Positions 1 through 12,326 of a DNA stretch of 64,000 bases are shown here, piece by piece (position 1 is the stretch's first letter; each line of letters begins with the position of its first letter). The DNA lies in NCBI RefSeq assembly GCF_010894435.1, contig NZ_JAAIXZ010000002.1, positions 434,001-498,000 of the forward strand. The letters run 5' to 3'. The DNA is from Pyxidicoccus trucidator (GTDB lineage Bacteria > Myxococcota > Myxococcia > Myxococcales > Myxococcaceae). The position numbers and the translations under genes were made by a program. The notes beneath the pieces were generated by a model. It worked only from the letters and a program-made list of their open reading frames with translations. It had not been told where the DNA came from and made no database searches.

Positions 1-1207
<1,207 letters not shown>

Positions 1208-1341
1208 TGGGTAGGGAATCCTCCGGGAGACCTTCATTTATCGCGATTGGACCCACGGGCTCCACTGCCGTGTGGGGACTCTGGTACAAGACGCCTGCAA
1301 GGTCAGCGGGCCTGCACTCCTCAGCCTGGAGACTCTCCTCG

Positions 1342-1929
1342 ATGCCCAGCGACAAGAGCGAACTTGCCCAGCGGATCGCACTGACGCGCTCCGAGCACAC
1401 CGTGCGGGGCTTCATCTTCAACTCCCTGCTCGCCCTCGTCTCCGGGCGGGCGGGCAGCGAGGCCACGGCCCGGCTGGCCGAAGAGGTGAGGCTGAAGAGG
1501 CCCATCGACTTCTTCTCCTATCCGGCGGTGGACTTCCTGCGCCTGCTCTACGGCGCGGTAGACGTGCTGGAGCCGTACTACGGCTCCCTGGACGACACCT
1601 TCCGGGCCTGCGGGGCCGCCACCGTCTCCGGCTTCTTCGAGTCCCACGTGGGCAACACGCTGTCCAAGCTGGTGGGGCGGGGGGACCCGAAGCGGGCCTT
1701 CTCCAGCACCTCCACCGTCTACAAGACGCTGGTGAGCTACGGCTCCCACGACTGCGAGCCGCTCGAGGGGCGGCGGGTGAAGATTGTCTTCCGCGGGGAC
1801 ATGCAGCCCATGCTCTTCCACGAGGGCAGCCTGAGGGCCGCGCTGATGGCGGTGGGCGGGGGCCAGCAGAGCACGGTGGAGGGCACCGCCCGCGCGCTGG
1901 ACCACGCGGAGTTCCTGGTGCGCTGGTAG
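1342..1929 (+). CDS. DUF2378-like (TIGR02265) myxobacterial paralogous family protein
   Basis: Protein of 195 residues without signal peptide or membrane segment. The pattern (RGFIFNSLL near the N-terminus, an FFSYPAVDFLRLLYGA block, FRACGAATVSGFFES, then a basic-aromatic C-terminal half ending EFLVRW) matches what is known of the DUF2378/TIGR02265 family, which is expanded in Myxococcus relatives and has no firm biochemical function. The frame is open further upstream to 1207, but the internal ATG at 1342 is preferred because the upstream part runs into the promoter region of the divergent glgP and reads as low-quality protein. The assignment rests on pattern memory, not a search. Confidence 0.75.
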   Translation: MPSDKSELAQRIALTRSEHTVRGFIFNSLLALVSGRAGSEATARLAEEVRLKRPIDFFSYPAVDFLRLLYGAVDVLEPYYGSLDDTFRACGAATVSGFFESHVGNTLSKLVGRGDPKRAFSSTSTVYKTLVSYGSHDCEPLEGRRVKIVFRGDMQPMLFHEGSLRAALMAVGGGQQSTVEGTARALDHAEFLVRW

Positions 1930-1956
1930 TCGGCTCCGGGGCGAGGCCCCGGCCGC

Positions 1957-3033
1957 TCAGTCCCGCCGTCCGGCCCAGAAGAGGTTGGTGCCCGACTCGT
2001 CGCAGGTCAGCTCCATGGTGGCCAGCCGCCGCGCCGGGCCGCCCTCGCAGAGCGACTGGAACTCCTCCTGGCTCCGGTGCAGCACGCGCCAGTCCCCCAC
2101 GTACTCCATGAAGGCCTGCCACGGGTTGGGGTGGTGGAGGTTGGTGAGGAGGACGCGCCCGCCGCGGGCCACCAGGGGCGCGAGGGCGTCCAGGAAGCGC
2201 TCGGCGACGTTGCCCTTCAGGTAGTCCAGCAGGCCTGCCACCACGAGGACGTCCTGGCCCTCCGGGTGTCGCAATTGCGACAGCAGCTCCTTGTGGCGCA
2301 GCACCTGGTAGGTGGACAGCTGGACGTAGTCCACCGTGGGCGGGGGCGGAAGGCCCGGGCCCGCGCGGCGGGTGAGCACCTGGAACTGGCGGCGGCAGTA
2401 CTCCAGCGGCGCCGGGTCGAAGTCGCAGAGGGTGAAGTGGCCCGAGGCTCCCGCGGTGGCGTACTCGCGCAGCGTGTGCTCGGGGCCGCAGGCGAAGGAC
2501 AGCACGCGCAGCGGGCGGCCCAGCTCCCGTTCGTGCTGGCGCAGGTGGCGCAGCAGCCAGGGCGGGCGGGCGCGGTGCGCGCGGGCGGGGCCGCAGTGCA
2601 GCGCGTAGCGGGACAGCAGGCGGGCGAAGGTGGAGACGCCCTCGTCCTGCTCGTTGAAGAGCATCTCCACCGTCAGGTAGTCGCCCGGGTAGCCCAGGGG
2701 CTTGTCCGCGGCGCGGCGGATGAAGGGGCACTGGAGGAAGAAAGGCTGTACGCGCGCGCGGTGGTGCTCCAGCGCGGCCTCGCGCTCCTCTTCGGAGAAC
2801 AGGGCGTCCAGCTCCGTCAGCCGCGCGTAGGTGGCGTCCAGCCGCCCGGTGAAGGTGGGGAGGTGGCGCCGCAGCGCGTCCGCCTGCTCGTGTTGGATGG
2901 CGCGGCGCTGCTCCGGGTCTCTCGGGTAGCGCGCCAGCCGGTCCGGAAGGCCGTTCAGCAGCTCCTCGTCCAGGGCAAGGAGCTCGGCATGGAGCTGCTC
3001 CGACAGCGCGATGAACTCGGCGACGGAGGACAT
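1957..3033 (-). CDS. Class I SAM-dependent methyltransferase-like protein
   Basis: Protein of 358 residues. The N-terminal half is helical and Arg/Leu rich. It contains a CPFIRRAADKPLGYPGDYL block around residues 110-130, typical of a family often annotated as extracellular-factor (3-hydroxypalmitic acid methyl ester) biosynthesis methyltransferases. The Rossmann SAM-binding loop follows as RVLSFACGPEHTLREY, with acidic residues at FTLCDFDP, and then a DVLVVAGLLDYL strand and a GGRVLLTNLHHPNPW strand. The start ATG at 3033 has AAGGGGG about ten bases upstream. It lies 19 bases downstream of the M23 peptidase gene on the same strand, so the two are probably cotranscribed. The methyl acceptor is unknown. 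Confidence 0.8.
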   Translation of the reverse strand: MSSVAEFIALSEQLHAELLALDEELLNGLPDRLARYPRDPEQRRAIQHEQADALRRHLPTFTGRLDATYARLTELDALFSEEEREAALEHHRARVQPFFLQCPFIRRAADKPLGYPGDYLTVEMLFNEQDEGVSTFARLLSRYALHCGPARAHRARPPWLLRHLRQHERELGRPLRVLSFACGPEHTLREYATAGASGHFTLCDFDPAPLEYCRRQFQVLTRRAGPGLPPPPTVDYVQLSTYQVLRHKELLSQLRHPEGQDVLVVAGLLDYLKGNVAERFLDALAPLVARGGRVLLTNLHHPNPWQAFMEYVGDWRVLHRSQEEFQSLCEGGPARRLATMELTCDESGTNLFWAGRRD

Positions 3034-3052
3034 GGGGGGCGCCCCCTTGGGG

Positions 3053-4249
3053 CTAGGGCTGCGTGGGTGCGACAGGGGCGTTGGCGGCCTGACCGGCCAC
3101 CGCGGCCACGGACACGGCTTCCATCTGCCCGGACAGCTCCTGCGCCTTCGCCAGGAAGTCCGGGAGCAGCGCCTTGGGCAGCGGGTCGGCGCGGGGGAAC
3201 TGCTGGTTGAGCGGGTTGGCGTAGCCGCCGTTGCGCTTGAGGCCGAAGTGCAGGTGCGGCCCGGTGGAGCGGCCGGTGTTGCCCGAGTAGGCGATGACCT
3301 GCTTCTGCCGCACGCGCGAGCCGGCGCGCACGCCGTCACCGAAGCGCGACAGGTGCATGTACTGCGTCTCGAAGCCGTTGGCGTGGCGGATGACCACCAT
3401 GTTGCCGGCGGCGCCCGAGTAGCCCGCCTGCGTCACCGTGCCGTCCGCCACCGCCCACACCGGGGTGCCGATGGGGGTGCCGTAGTCCACGCCGTTGTGG
3501 GCCTTGAGGTACTTGAGCACCGGGTGGAAGCGCGAGCCGAAGCGGCTGGTGACGTGGGCGTACTTGAGGGGGCTCTTGAGGAAGGTCTTCTTCGCGCTGG
3601 CGCCCTCCTCGTTGAAGAAGTTGGGCTGCCCGTCCGGCAGGACGTAGCGGAACACCTTCTTGTTGCCGACGAGGCCGCCCGCGTAGGTGGCCGCCAGCAC
3701 CTCGCCGTAGCGCAGCACGCGGCCCTTGGAGACGAACTTCTCCACCAGCGCGCGCGCCTGGTCGCCCTTGCGCACGTCGCGGTAGAAGTCGATGTCCCAG
3801 GCGAACACGTCCGCCAGCACCATGCCGATGGCCGGGTCCTCGCCCGCGTCGACGGCGGCCTCGTACAGCGAGGTGTTGATGTCCAGCGAGACGACGGAGA
3901 CCTGCTTCTCCACCTCGATTGCGCGCTTGCTGCCCACGTACTTCTCGCCGTCGCGGCGGACCTGCCACTCGTCCACCAGGCTCTGGCGGTAGTCGAAGAA
4001 GTCCAGCTCGCCGTCCCGGATGACGAGCCGGAACTGGTCGCCCACCCGCGACTTGCGGAAGTCGAACACTCCCTCCAGCGCGGAGATGACGGCCGTCACC
4101 TGTGCGTCCGGCAGCTGCGCGTCATGCAGCGCCGAGGCGAGCGTCTGGCGGGCCTCGATGCGGCGGTTCTTGATGCTGTAGCGGACGACGGCTTCGGAGC
4201 TGGAGGCCACCAGCAGGGCGGCCAGGCAGAGCAGGGGGGCGATTCTCAT
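3053..4249 (-). CDS. M23 family metallopeptidase (LytM/peptidoglycan endopeptidase type), secreted
   Basis: Protein of 398 residues. The first 20 residues (MRIAPLLCLAALLVASSSEA) form a Sec signal peptide, so it should act in the periplasm. The middle region (YSIKNRRIEARQTLASAL, FDFRKSRVGDQFRL) resembles the propeptide/OapA-like part of M23 proteins. The catalytic domain has HNGVDYGTPIGTPVWA followed by ADGTV, then HLHFGLKRNGGYANPL, giving the HxxxD and HxH zinc ligands. Expected role: cutting peptidoglycan cross-links, or activating amidases if inactive. The ATG at 4249 was chosen because it gives a clean signal peptide; a longer frame upstream is unlikely. It probably shares a transcript with the methyltransferase. 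Confidence 0.92.
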   Translation of the reverse strand: MRIAPLLCLAALLVASSSEAVVRYSIKNRRIEARQTLASALHDAQLPDAQVTAVISALEGVFDFRKSRVGDQFRLVIRDGELDFFDYRQSLVDEWQVRRDGEKYVGSKRAIEVEKQVSVVSLDINTSLYEAAVDAGEDPAIGMVLADVFAWDIDFYRDVRKGDQARALVEKFVSKGRVLRYGEVLAATYAGGLVGNKKVFRYVLPDGQPNFFNEEGASAKKTFLKSPLKYAHVTSRFGSRFHPVLKYLKAHNGVDYGTPIGTPVWAVADGTVTQAGYSGAAGNMVVIRHANGFETQYMHLSRFGDGVRAGSRVRQKQVIAYSGNTGRSTGPHLHFGLKRNGGYANPLNQQFPRADPLPKALLPDFLAKAQELSGQMEAVSVAAVAGQAANAPVAPTQP

Positions 4250-4406
4250 GGGGCGGGGCGAGTCTAGTGGACGCTCGCGCCCGCGCCCAACAGTCGGCCG
4301 GAGAATTCCCGCGCCCGCCTGCCCGGCAGCCCGGGAACCCCCTGGGTAGGGGCTCACCGGGCCGTTTTTCCTGAAGTTGTACCGCGAGGCTGAAGCGCCT
4401 GACGGA

Positions 4407-5900
4407 CTAGAGGTCGACCTTCTTCTCCGAGTGGCTCGTCCCGTCGAAGCGGAGCATGGCGCCCTTGTTGTCGTACCGGGTGACGATGTTGACGGGGCGG
4501 CGCCACAGGGACTGGAGGTTGCGGAGCGTCTCGCGGGCGTAGTCGCCCTTGAGGTCCTGCCCGTCGTGCTTGTGCGCGAGGAGCAATTCGCCGCGGTTCT
4601 CGTGGTTGCCGTCCACCACCTCGATGATGGGCTGGCCGAAGTTGGTGAGGCCCTGGAGGAGCTTGCTCTTCACCTTGCGGAACTCGCGGTCCATGATTTC
4701 CCACGAGTTGCGCTTGTCGTTGAAGCCGTACACGAAGAGCTTCTGCTCCATCGCGAACTCGGGCGTCAGGAACGTGTCGATGAAGGTGATGTCGTTGTAG
4801 TGCTTGCGGACCTCGAAAATCTTTTCGCGGCCTGCGCCCAGCTTCTTGTCCCAGGAGCGGCGCGCGCGGAGGTCATCGCACTCGTCCCACTCCTTGCCGA
4901 ACCGGCCCTTGTTCCACCGGTCCTCGATGTCCCGCCACAGCTCGATGCCGAGCTTGTACGGGTTGATGGCCCCGGGGCGCGTCCCCATGGTGCCGGAGTG
5001 GTGGTCCGCGTAGTCGATGATTTCATCGTCCCGGAGGGCCCGCCGCGTCATGATGGTGGAGTGCCAGTAGCTGGCCCACCCCTCGTTCATGATTTTCGTC
5101 TGGCCCTGGGGCGCGAAGTAGTGGGCCTCGTCGCGGAGGATGGCGAGGATGTCCGACTCCCATGGCTCCAGCGGGGCGTGCTCCAGGAGGAACATCAGCA
5201 CGTCGCGCTGCGGGCGCTCGGGGAACTTCTTCGCGCGCAGCTTCTCGTCCTCCACGCGCTTGCGCTGCGAGTCCAGGAACTCGGAGGGGTTGATGAAGCC
5301 GCGCATGTACTCGCGGCCGACCTTGAAGCCCTCCACGCGCTCGTTGGCCTTGACCTCTTCCTCGGCCTTCTTCGGGTCCGGGTTGCGGCGGATGTGGGGC
5401 GCGTGCTGGTCGATGAGATTCTCCAGGCTCAGCGTCCGGTCGATGAAGTCCTCGACCTTCTCCACACCAATCTTGTCCACCCACCTGCGCACCCGGGTGG
5501 CGTGGTTGGCCATGTCGTCAATCATCCGGCGGTTGGTGTGCCGGAAGGAGAAGTTGTTCTTGAAGAAGTCGCAGTGCCCGTAGACGTGGGCCATGACGAG
5601 CTTCTGGTCCACCTCCGGGTTGCTCTCCATCAAGTAGGCGTAGCAAGGGTCATTGTTGATGACGAGCTCGTAGATCTTGCTGAGCCCGTACTCGTACCCC
5701 TTCGCCAGTTGCTCGTACTCCATGCCCCAGCGCCAGTGCGGGTAGCGCGTGGGAAAGCCGCCGTAGGCGGCCACCATGTTCATCTCGTCGTAGGACACCA
5801 TCTCGAAAATGGTGTCGAAGAAGTCGAGACCGAACTCCTTGGCGTAGCCGTGGATTTCGTCCCTGAGCGCGGCGAGGCGGGGTGTCAGGCTCTTGGGCAT
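4407..5900 (-). CDS. SpoVR family protein
   Basis: Cytoplasmic protein of 497 residues, matching the normal family length (about 470-510). Diagnostic stretches include FEMVSYDEMNMVAAYGGFPTRYPHW, YELVINNDPCYAYLMESN, and VMAHVYGHCDFFKNN followed by FSFRHTNRRM. Family members are named for a Bacillus spore cortex gene and E. coli YcgB; biochemistry is unresolved. It is the last gene of a three-gene operon with a DUF444 protein (31-bp gap) and PrkA kinase, a conserved set (E. coli yeaG-yeaH with ycgB) linked to starvation and stationary phase. In a fruiting bacterium a role in development is a reasonable inference. Confidence 0.95.
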   Translation of the reverse strand: MPKSLTPRLAALRDEIHGYAKEFGLDFFDTIFEMVSYDEMNMVAAYGGFPTRYPHWRWGMEYEQLAKGYEYGLSKIYELVINNDPCYAYLMESNPEVDQKLVMAHVYGHCDFFKNNFSFRHTNRRMIDDMANHATRVRRWVDKIGVEKVEDFIDRTLSLENLIDQHAPHIRRNPDPKKAEEEVKANERVEGFKVGREYMRGFINPSEFLDSQRKRVEDEKLRAKKFPERPQRDVLMFLLEHAPLEPWESDILAILRDEAHYFAPQGQTKIMNEGWASYWHSTIMTRRALRDDEIIDYADHHSGTMGTRPGAINPYKLGIELWRDIEDRWNKGRFGKEWDECDDLRARRSWDKKLGAGREKIFEVRKHYNDITFIDTFLTPEFAMEQKLFVYGFNDKRNSWEIMDREFRKVKSKLLQGLTNFGQPIIEVVDGNHENRGELLLAHKHDGQDLKGDYARETLRNLQSLWRRPVNIVTRYDNKGAMLRFDGTSHSEKKVDL

Positions 5901-5931
5901 GGGCAGTCGCTCCGGTGGCGTGGCGTCCGCG

Positions 5932-7041
5932 TCAGCGGCCCTTGCCGAGGAAGTCCTTGATGGACGCGTAGATGGCGTCCTTGTCCGCGATTTCGCTCAG
6001 CGCGACGTTGGGCGTGTCCCCCACCGCCTCGCGCAGGTCCTTGATGAACTGCCCGCTGCCGTAGGGCGATTCGACCTGGCCGTAGGCGAACTGGTTGACG
6101 TTGGGCAGCACGTCGTTGCGCAGCATCTCGATGCACTGGCGCGTGTCGTCCGCGCTCCAGTTGTCACCGTCGCTGAAGTGGAACGGGTAGATGTTCCACG
6201 CGCTCTTCGGGTAGTCCGCCGCGATGATGTCGCGGCAGAGCTTGTAGGCGCTGGAGATCATCGTCCCGCCGGACTCGCGGGTGTGGAAGAAGGTGTCCCG
6301 GTCCACCTCGCGGGCCACGGCGTCGTGGATGATGTAGCGCGACTCCAGGCCCTTGTACTGGTGGCGCAGCCACGTATCGAGCCAGAAGCTTTCAATCCGG
6401 ACGATCTCCTTCTGCTCGTCACCCATCGAGCCGGACACGTCCATCATGTAGATGATGACGGCGTTGGTCTCCGGCAGGTTCTGCAGCTTGTAGCTGCGGT
6501 AGCGCCGGTCCTCGCGCATGGGGATGATGATGGGCCGGTTCGGGTCATAGGTGCCCGCGGCAATCTGCCGCCGCAGGGCCTGTTTGTAGGTGCGCTTGAA
6601 GTGACGCAGCGACTCCGGACCGGTGGTGTTGATGCCGGTGTAGCGGATCTTCTGGGTGACGATCTTCTCGTTGTGCCGCCGCTCGATGTTGGGCAGCTGC
6701 AGTTCCTCGCCCAGAATCTGGGCGAGCTCGTCGAGGGTGACATCCACCTCGAGGGCGTGGTCGCCCTCGCCTTGTCCTGCCTGGTGGCCCTCCCCGGGCT
6801 CCACGGCCCCGGGGCCGAGCTGCTGACCCACCTCTCCGTCCCCCTGCCCGACACCGCCCTGCTCCTTGTGGCCGTACTTGAAGCGGGGGATGTCGATGAA
6901 GGGAATGGGGATGGAGATGGCGTCCTTGCCCTTCTTCCCAAGCATCTCGCCCTTCTGCACGTACTTGCGCAGGTTGGCCTTTATCTTGCCGCGGACGATC
7001 TGTTTGAAGCGGGAGTGGTCCTGGTGGATCTTCAAGGTCAC
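5932..7041 (-). CDS. DUF444 family protein (YeaH/YhbH type, VWA-like)
   Basis: Protein of 369 residues. It begins [20 protein letters not shown], with a basic [28 protein letters not shown] segment. A Gly/Glu/Gln-rich acidic insert (about residues 60-100) follows, as usual in this family. The C-terminal part has a von Willebrand A-like [11 protein letters not shown] motif (DxSxS metal site). The role is unknown; it is functionally tied to the PrkA kinase through conserved gene order. It sits 25 bp after prkA and 31 bp before spoVR, all on the minus strand, so cotranscription is very likely. Confidence 0.95.
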   Translation of the reverse strand: MTLKIHQDHSRFKQIVRGKIKANLRKYVQKGEMLGKKGKDAISIPIPFIDIPRFKYGHKEQGGVGQGDGEVGQQLGPGAVEPGEGHQAGQGEGDHALEVDVTLDELAQILGEELQLPNIERRHNEKIVTQKIRYTGINTTGPESLRHFKRTYKQALRRQIAAGTYDPNRPIIIPMREDRRYRSYKLQNLPETNAVIIYMMDVSGSMGDEQKEIVRIESFWLDTWLRHQYKGLESRYIIHDAVAREVDRDTFFHTRESGGTMISSAYKLCRDIIAADYPKSAWNIYPFHFSDGDNWSADDTRQCIEMLRNDVLPNVNQFAYGQVESPYGSGQFIKDLREAVGDTPNVALSEIADKDAIYASIKDFLGKGR

Positions 7042-7066
7042 GACGGCTCGCCTCTCTCCTGGGGGG

Positions 7067-9130
<2,064 letters not shown>

Positions 9131-9205
9131 GTCTCTCCCTCGGGGCCGCCCCGGTGCGCGGAGGAACCGCGCCGACAGGGGGCTAGAATGGTGAACCTGG
9201 AGGGC

Positions 9206-9220
9206 TGGAATGCCATTCCA
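9206..9220. promoter_or_regulatory. Perfect 15-bp palindrome upstream of prkA (possible operator)
   Basis: The sequence TGGAATGCCATTCCA is a 7-bp inverted repeat around a single central base, centred about 83 bases before the prkA start codon. Its size and symmetry fit a binding site for a dimeric regulator. No regulator is identified and no obvious promoter hexamers are positioned with it, so function is inference. Confidence 0.45.
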
Positions 9221-9324
9221 CAACCACCCGCCGAGGTCCCAGGCACAAACAGCCCTGCTGCCCCTTCGGGACCCCGCCGCGGAGTGGGACCGCGCGTTAC
9301 GCTCGTGTCGGGGGTTGGACGCCG

Positions 9325-9352
9325 AAAAAGGGCGCACCCCCTCCACGGGGTG
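9325..9352 (-). terminator. Possible intrinsic terminator after the ABC transporter operon
   Basis: On the minus strand CACCCC (complement of 9347-9352) pairs with GGGGTG (complement of 9335-9340) over a 6-base loop. A GC spacer follows and then five T residues (9325-9329). It lies about 120 bases past the permease stop codon at 9472. The T-run is separated from the stem by five bases, which weakens the call. Confidence 0.4.
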
Positions 9353-9365
9353 AAAAGGCACTTTG

Positions 9366-9371
9366 ATTATA
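9366..9371 (-). promoter_or_regulatory. Perfect -10-like hexamer (TATAAT) on the minus strand
   Basis: TATAAT read on the minus strand is rare by chance in DNA this GC-rich. It would drive transcription toward prkA with a leader of about 230 bases. No good -35 hexamer is seen at 16-18 bases, and the candidate terminator lies immediately downstream, so this may be coincidence. Confidence 0.25.
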
Positions 9372-9471
9372 AGGTGCCTCGCCCACGGGGGTAGGGTCCC
9401 CCCTCTGGCGCGAGGGGTATTGAACGCCCGGGCAGTGGATTTCCGTGCGCCCGCCGAGGCCGGACTGTTAC

Positions 9472-10269
9472 CTAGCTGTGGGGCAGCGTGCCCGTTCGTT
9501 CCACATGTCGGCGCGCGGCCTGCACGGCCCAGCCGGCAAGTGGCCAGAGGACCGCGCTGAACGCCAGCAAGGCGCCCCAGGTGGGCAGGAGGCGCTCCAT
9601 CCCGGCGCCCTCCAATGCCGCGGCGCGCAGTCCGTGCAGCGCATGTGTGGCCGGCAGCAGGCGGGCGGCCATGCGGAGCGCTTCGGGCAGCACGTCCACT
9701 GGATAGAGCACACCGGCGAACAGATAGCTGAGCATGTCGAGCGCGTAGGCGAACGGGTCTCCGCGCTTGAAGACGAGGACGAAGGCGGCGGACAGCAGGC
9801 CCAGCGCGCTGAAGGCGAGCACGCTGAGCACGAGCGTCACGCCGAACGTCAGCGGGTGCACGGAGAGCCGGGCGCCGAAGAAGAGCGAGCCGCCCAGCAG
9901 CAGCCCGCCCGCGCGCACCAGCGAGCCCGCCACGGTGCCGGAGGCCATCAGCGCGACGACGTGAAAAGTGGAGAGGGGCGCGGCGAGCAGGGGCTCCAGC
10001 GAGCCGTCGTTCTGGGCGGCGCGCACCGCGTTGCCGAAGCCGCGCTGCAGGCTGCGCAGGAGGGTGGCGGTGGACAGGCCCACGAGGGCGAACGAGAAGT
10101 AGTCCGCGCCATACCGGCCGCGCACGGCGGGGGCTTCCCCCACGGTGCGGGCAAGGAAGTAGAAGAGCGTCAGGGTGAACAGCCCGCCTGCCACCAGGAG
10201 CAGCCCGTTGAGCCGGTAGGCGGTGGCGATTTCGAGGTCGCGCCGGAGGAAGGCGAGCAGGCGCCTCAT
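9472..10269 (-). CDS. ABC-2 type transporter permease
   Basis: Integral membrane protein of 265 residues with about six hydrophobic helices: [21 protein letters not shown], a segment near [67 protein letters not shown] and [17 protein letters not shown]. The [12 protein letters not shown] motif before the last helix is typical of ABC-2 exporter permeases. Its start codon overlaps the stop of the ATPase gene by four bases, so the two are translationally coupled and should form one exporter. The substrate is unknown. Confidence 0.88.
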   Translation of the reverse strand: MRRLLAFLRRDLEIATAYRLNGLLLVAGGLFTLTLFYFLARTVGEAPAVRGRYGADYFSFALVGLSTATLLRSLQRGFGNAVRAAQNDGSLEPLLAAPLSTFHVVALMASGTVAGSLVRAGGLLLGGSLFFGARLSVHPLTFGVTLVLSVLAFSALGLLSAAFVLVFKRGDPFAYALDMLSYLFAGVLYPVDVLPEALRMAARLLPATHALHGLRAAALEGAGMERLLPTWGALLAFSAVLWPLAGWAVQAARRHVERTGTLPHS

Positions 10270-11027
10270 GCGTCCTCCTCGGCGCTCGCCGCGAAGACGG
10301 CGTCGGCGGCGGAGCGCACGTCCGCGAAGGCGCCCGAGGCGGCGATGCGCCCGGCGTCGAGCAGGAGGACGCGGTGGGCCACGGCCTGGACCTCGGCCAG
10401 GTCATGGCTGGCGAAGAGGACGGCGGCGCCGCGCGAGGCCGCATCGGCCAGGACGCGGCTGCGCACGCGGCGGGCGGCGCCGGGGTCCAGCGAGCGCGTC
10501 ACCTCGTCCAGCAGCAGCACACGCGGGCGGTGGAGCAGGGCACGCATCAGCACCACGCGGGCCTTCTCTCCGCTGGAGAGGGTGCGCGTCTCGCGGTCCA
10601 GGAGGCGGCGGGCCTCCAGCGTGTGGGCCAGCTCGTCGATGCGTGCGTCCACCTCGCGGGAGGGCACGTCGTAGAGCGCGGCGTAGAAGCGCAGGTTCTG
10701 GCGGGCGGTGAGGCGCGGGGCGAGTCCGCGGTCATCGCTGAGCGCGGCGCCGACGTGACGGCGGACTTCCGGCCTGTCCCGCACCACGTCGCGCGAGGCC
10801 ACCCGGGCGGTGCCCGCGTCGGGGAGCAGGAGGCCACAGAGGATGCGCAGCAGGGTGGACTTGCCGGCGCCGTTGGGGCCTATGAGCGCGACGACTTCGC
10901 CGGCATCCACGTGGAAGGAGACGCCGCGCAGGGCCGGACGTGAGGAGGACGCGCGCCCGCGCAGTCGCGCCCAGACTCCGGGCGGCGGGTACGTCTTCTC
11001 CAGGGCAGCGACCTCGACCTCCGGCAT
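10266..11027 (-). CDS. ABC transporter ATP-binding protein
   Basis: Protein of 253 residues with a complete nucleotide-binding domain. Walker A is [14 protein letters not shown] near residue 47. The signature is [16 protein letters not shown], Walker [14 protein letters not shown] and the H-loop FASHD. The residue after the Walker B Glu is Val where Pro is usual (DEVT instead of DEPT). The start at 11027 ([13 protein letters not shown]) fits family N-termini; in-frame codons upstream have no support. It pairs with the permease at 9472-10269 through a four-base overlap. An imperfect 61-bp-period direct repeat lies directly upstream. Confidence 0.93.
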   Translation of the reverse strand: MPEVEVAALEKTYPPPGVWARLRGRASSSRPALRGVSFHVDAGEVVALIGPNGAGKSTLLRILCGLLLPDAGTARVASRDVVRDRPEVRRHVGAALSDDRGLAPRLTARQNLRFYAALYDVPSREVDARIDELAHTLEARRLLDRETRTLSSGEKARVVLMRALLHRPRVLLLDEVTRSLDPGAARRVRSRVLADAASRGAAVLFASHDLAEVQAVAHRVLLLDAGRIAASGAFADVRSAADAVFAASAEEDA

Positions 11028-11038
11028 GGGCGGCCATT

Positions 11039-11141
11039 GGAGCCGAAATCGCGCACGGTGTCTCCGGCGGTGGACGCGGGTGTCGTCGGGAGCCAGCAGG
11101 GAGTCGGAATCCTGCACGGTGTCCACGGCGCTGGACGGCGT
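11039..11141. repeat. Two imperfect direct repeats, 61-bp period
   Basis: Copy 1 (11039-11080) and copy 2 (11100-11141) share GGAG-CG-AATC, then GCACGGTGTC, CGGCG and TGGACG at matching offsets, with about eight mismatches in 40 bases. They lie in the divergent intergenic space between the ABC ATPase gene and the secreted-protein gene at 11223, so they may be paired regulator sites. They could also be remains of a local duplication. Confidence 0.6.
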
Positions 11142-11222
11142 TGGGGCCGTGCTGCGTCGGGACGCGGGTGAGCACGGCGTGTGCATCGGGCCCGGACGTC
11201 ACCCGACCCAGGGAGTCGAGTC

Positions 11223-12170
11223 GTGTCCGCCTTGCTTGCCGCGTCATGTCTGCTGGGCTCATTGCTTCAGGGCCTCTCACCCTCCACCGCCGAGGATGTG
11301 GTCGCCACGGTGCTGCTGGACGCAGGCGCGGAGCCACGCAGGGCGCTGAGGTTGGTGCACCGGCCGGGCTGGGCGCAGCGGGCGCGACTGTCGGTGGCCT
11401 CGGAGGTGGACACCGTGTCGGGAGCCGGCCCGGAAGGTGAGCTGCGCACCGAGTACGGCCCCGAGGTGGTGGTGCCGCTCCGCCTGTCGCTGCCGGTGAC
11501 GGGCGCGGTGGACGACAGCGCGAGGTATCGACTGGGCCCGGGCCGTCTCGTGCCACCGGACCCGTGGGCGATACCGGGGGAGGCCCGCTATCGGCTGCGC
11601 GTGGGTCGCCCGGAGGTGCGCGCCGTGGACGAGGACGGCATGGAGGCCGCGCTCGCTCTGGCCGAGGCCCTGGGGGCGCTGAGCGGACGGGACGGGGAGG
11701 CCGTGCTGTCAGGGACGGGAGCGCTCGTGGAGGCGTGGCTGGACCTGCGCGGGGGCGTGTCCTCGCAATTGGTGTCGCAGGTGCGGGCGGCGCTGTCATC
11801 GCACTGGCTGGCCACGCCGCCATTTCCCGAGGAGCCGGTGGGGCCGGGCGCGCGCTGGACGGTGGCCCGGGCCCATGAGCCGGGTTCGCTGTCCGTCATC
11901 ACCTACGAGCTGCTGGAGCTTCGCGGCTTCCGGGGGCGGGTGCGGTTCGAGTTCCAAGCCCGGACGCCCGGAGGCTCGCGGGAGCCGGTGGCGGAGGGCG
12001 AGCTGCGCTTCGACCTGCGCCGTCCCCTGCCCGAGCGGCTGGAGGTCGTCTTCACGTCTCGCACACCTCGGGGACGAGGAGGGAGCGTGGTGCGGCGCAC
12101 CCGGGTGACGCTGGAGGCCGGCGGGTTGCAGCCACTGTCGCGGAGAGTACGGGTGGCGGTTCCCCCGTGA
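11223..12170 (+). CDS. Secreted hypothetical protein
   Basis: Protein of 315 residues with a Sec-type signal (SALLAASCLLGSLLQGLSPSTA), so periplasmic or outer-membrane associated. There is no recognised domain. It is rich in beta-prone, Arg/Gly segments, for example YELLELRGFRGRVRFEFQA and GELRFDLRRPLPERLEVVF, the latter resembling DUF6263-like proteins that measure or bind at the membrane. The start is a GTG at 11223, because AGGGAG lies about ten bases upstream and it opens directly into the signal peptide; an ATG at 11181 would add an unlikely polar leader. Divergent from the ABC exporter genes. Confidence 0.75.
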   Translation: MSALLAASCLLGSLLQGLSPSTAEDVVATVLLDAGAEPRRALRLVHRPGWAQRARLSVASEVDTVSGAGPEGELRTEYGPEVVVPLRLSLPVTGAVDDSARYRLGPGRLVPPDPWAIPGEARYRLRVGRPEVRAVDEDGMEAALALAEALGALSGRDGEAVLSGTGALVEAWLDLRGGVSSQLVSQVRAALSSHWLATPPFPEEPVGPGARWTVARAHEPGSLSVITYELLELRGFRGRVRFEFQARTPGGSREPVAEGELRFDLRRPLPERLEVVFTSRTPRGRGGSVVRRTRVTLEAGGLQPLSRRVRVAVPP

Positions 12171-12326
12171 GGTGGGCGGTAGGGGCACCGATGGTTGCGG
12201 TTCCAGGGAAAACCGGTACGGGAGAGCGCAGCTTCGCGGTGGGTGAAGCCCGGGACGCCCTGCAAGCAGGGGAGCAGGGGTCGCTGGCTTGGCTTTGGCC
12301 CCTGCCTGCGTATCCTCCCGCGCGTC

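Larger units (their letters stand above)
9131..9471. other. Intergenic region upstream of prkA operon
   Basis: A 341-base stretch without a believable gene. It holds the promoter region of the prkA operon (reading left) and the 3' end of the ABC transporter operon. Visible elements are a perfect palindrome at 9206-9220, a hairpin with a T-run on the minus strand at 9325-9352, and a minus-strand TATAAT at 9366-9371. It is less GC-rich than the flanking genes around 9320-9375. Confidence 0.7.

Noticed and set aside
9131-10444. Upstream extension of the prkA frame
   Set aside because: Continuous but crosses the intergenic region and is antiparallel in composition to the real ABC permease gene; PrkA family proteins start at MKDAEK-like positions.
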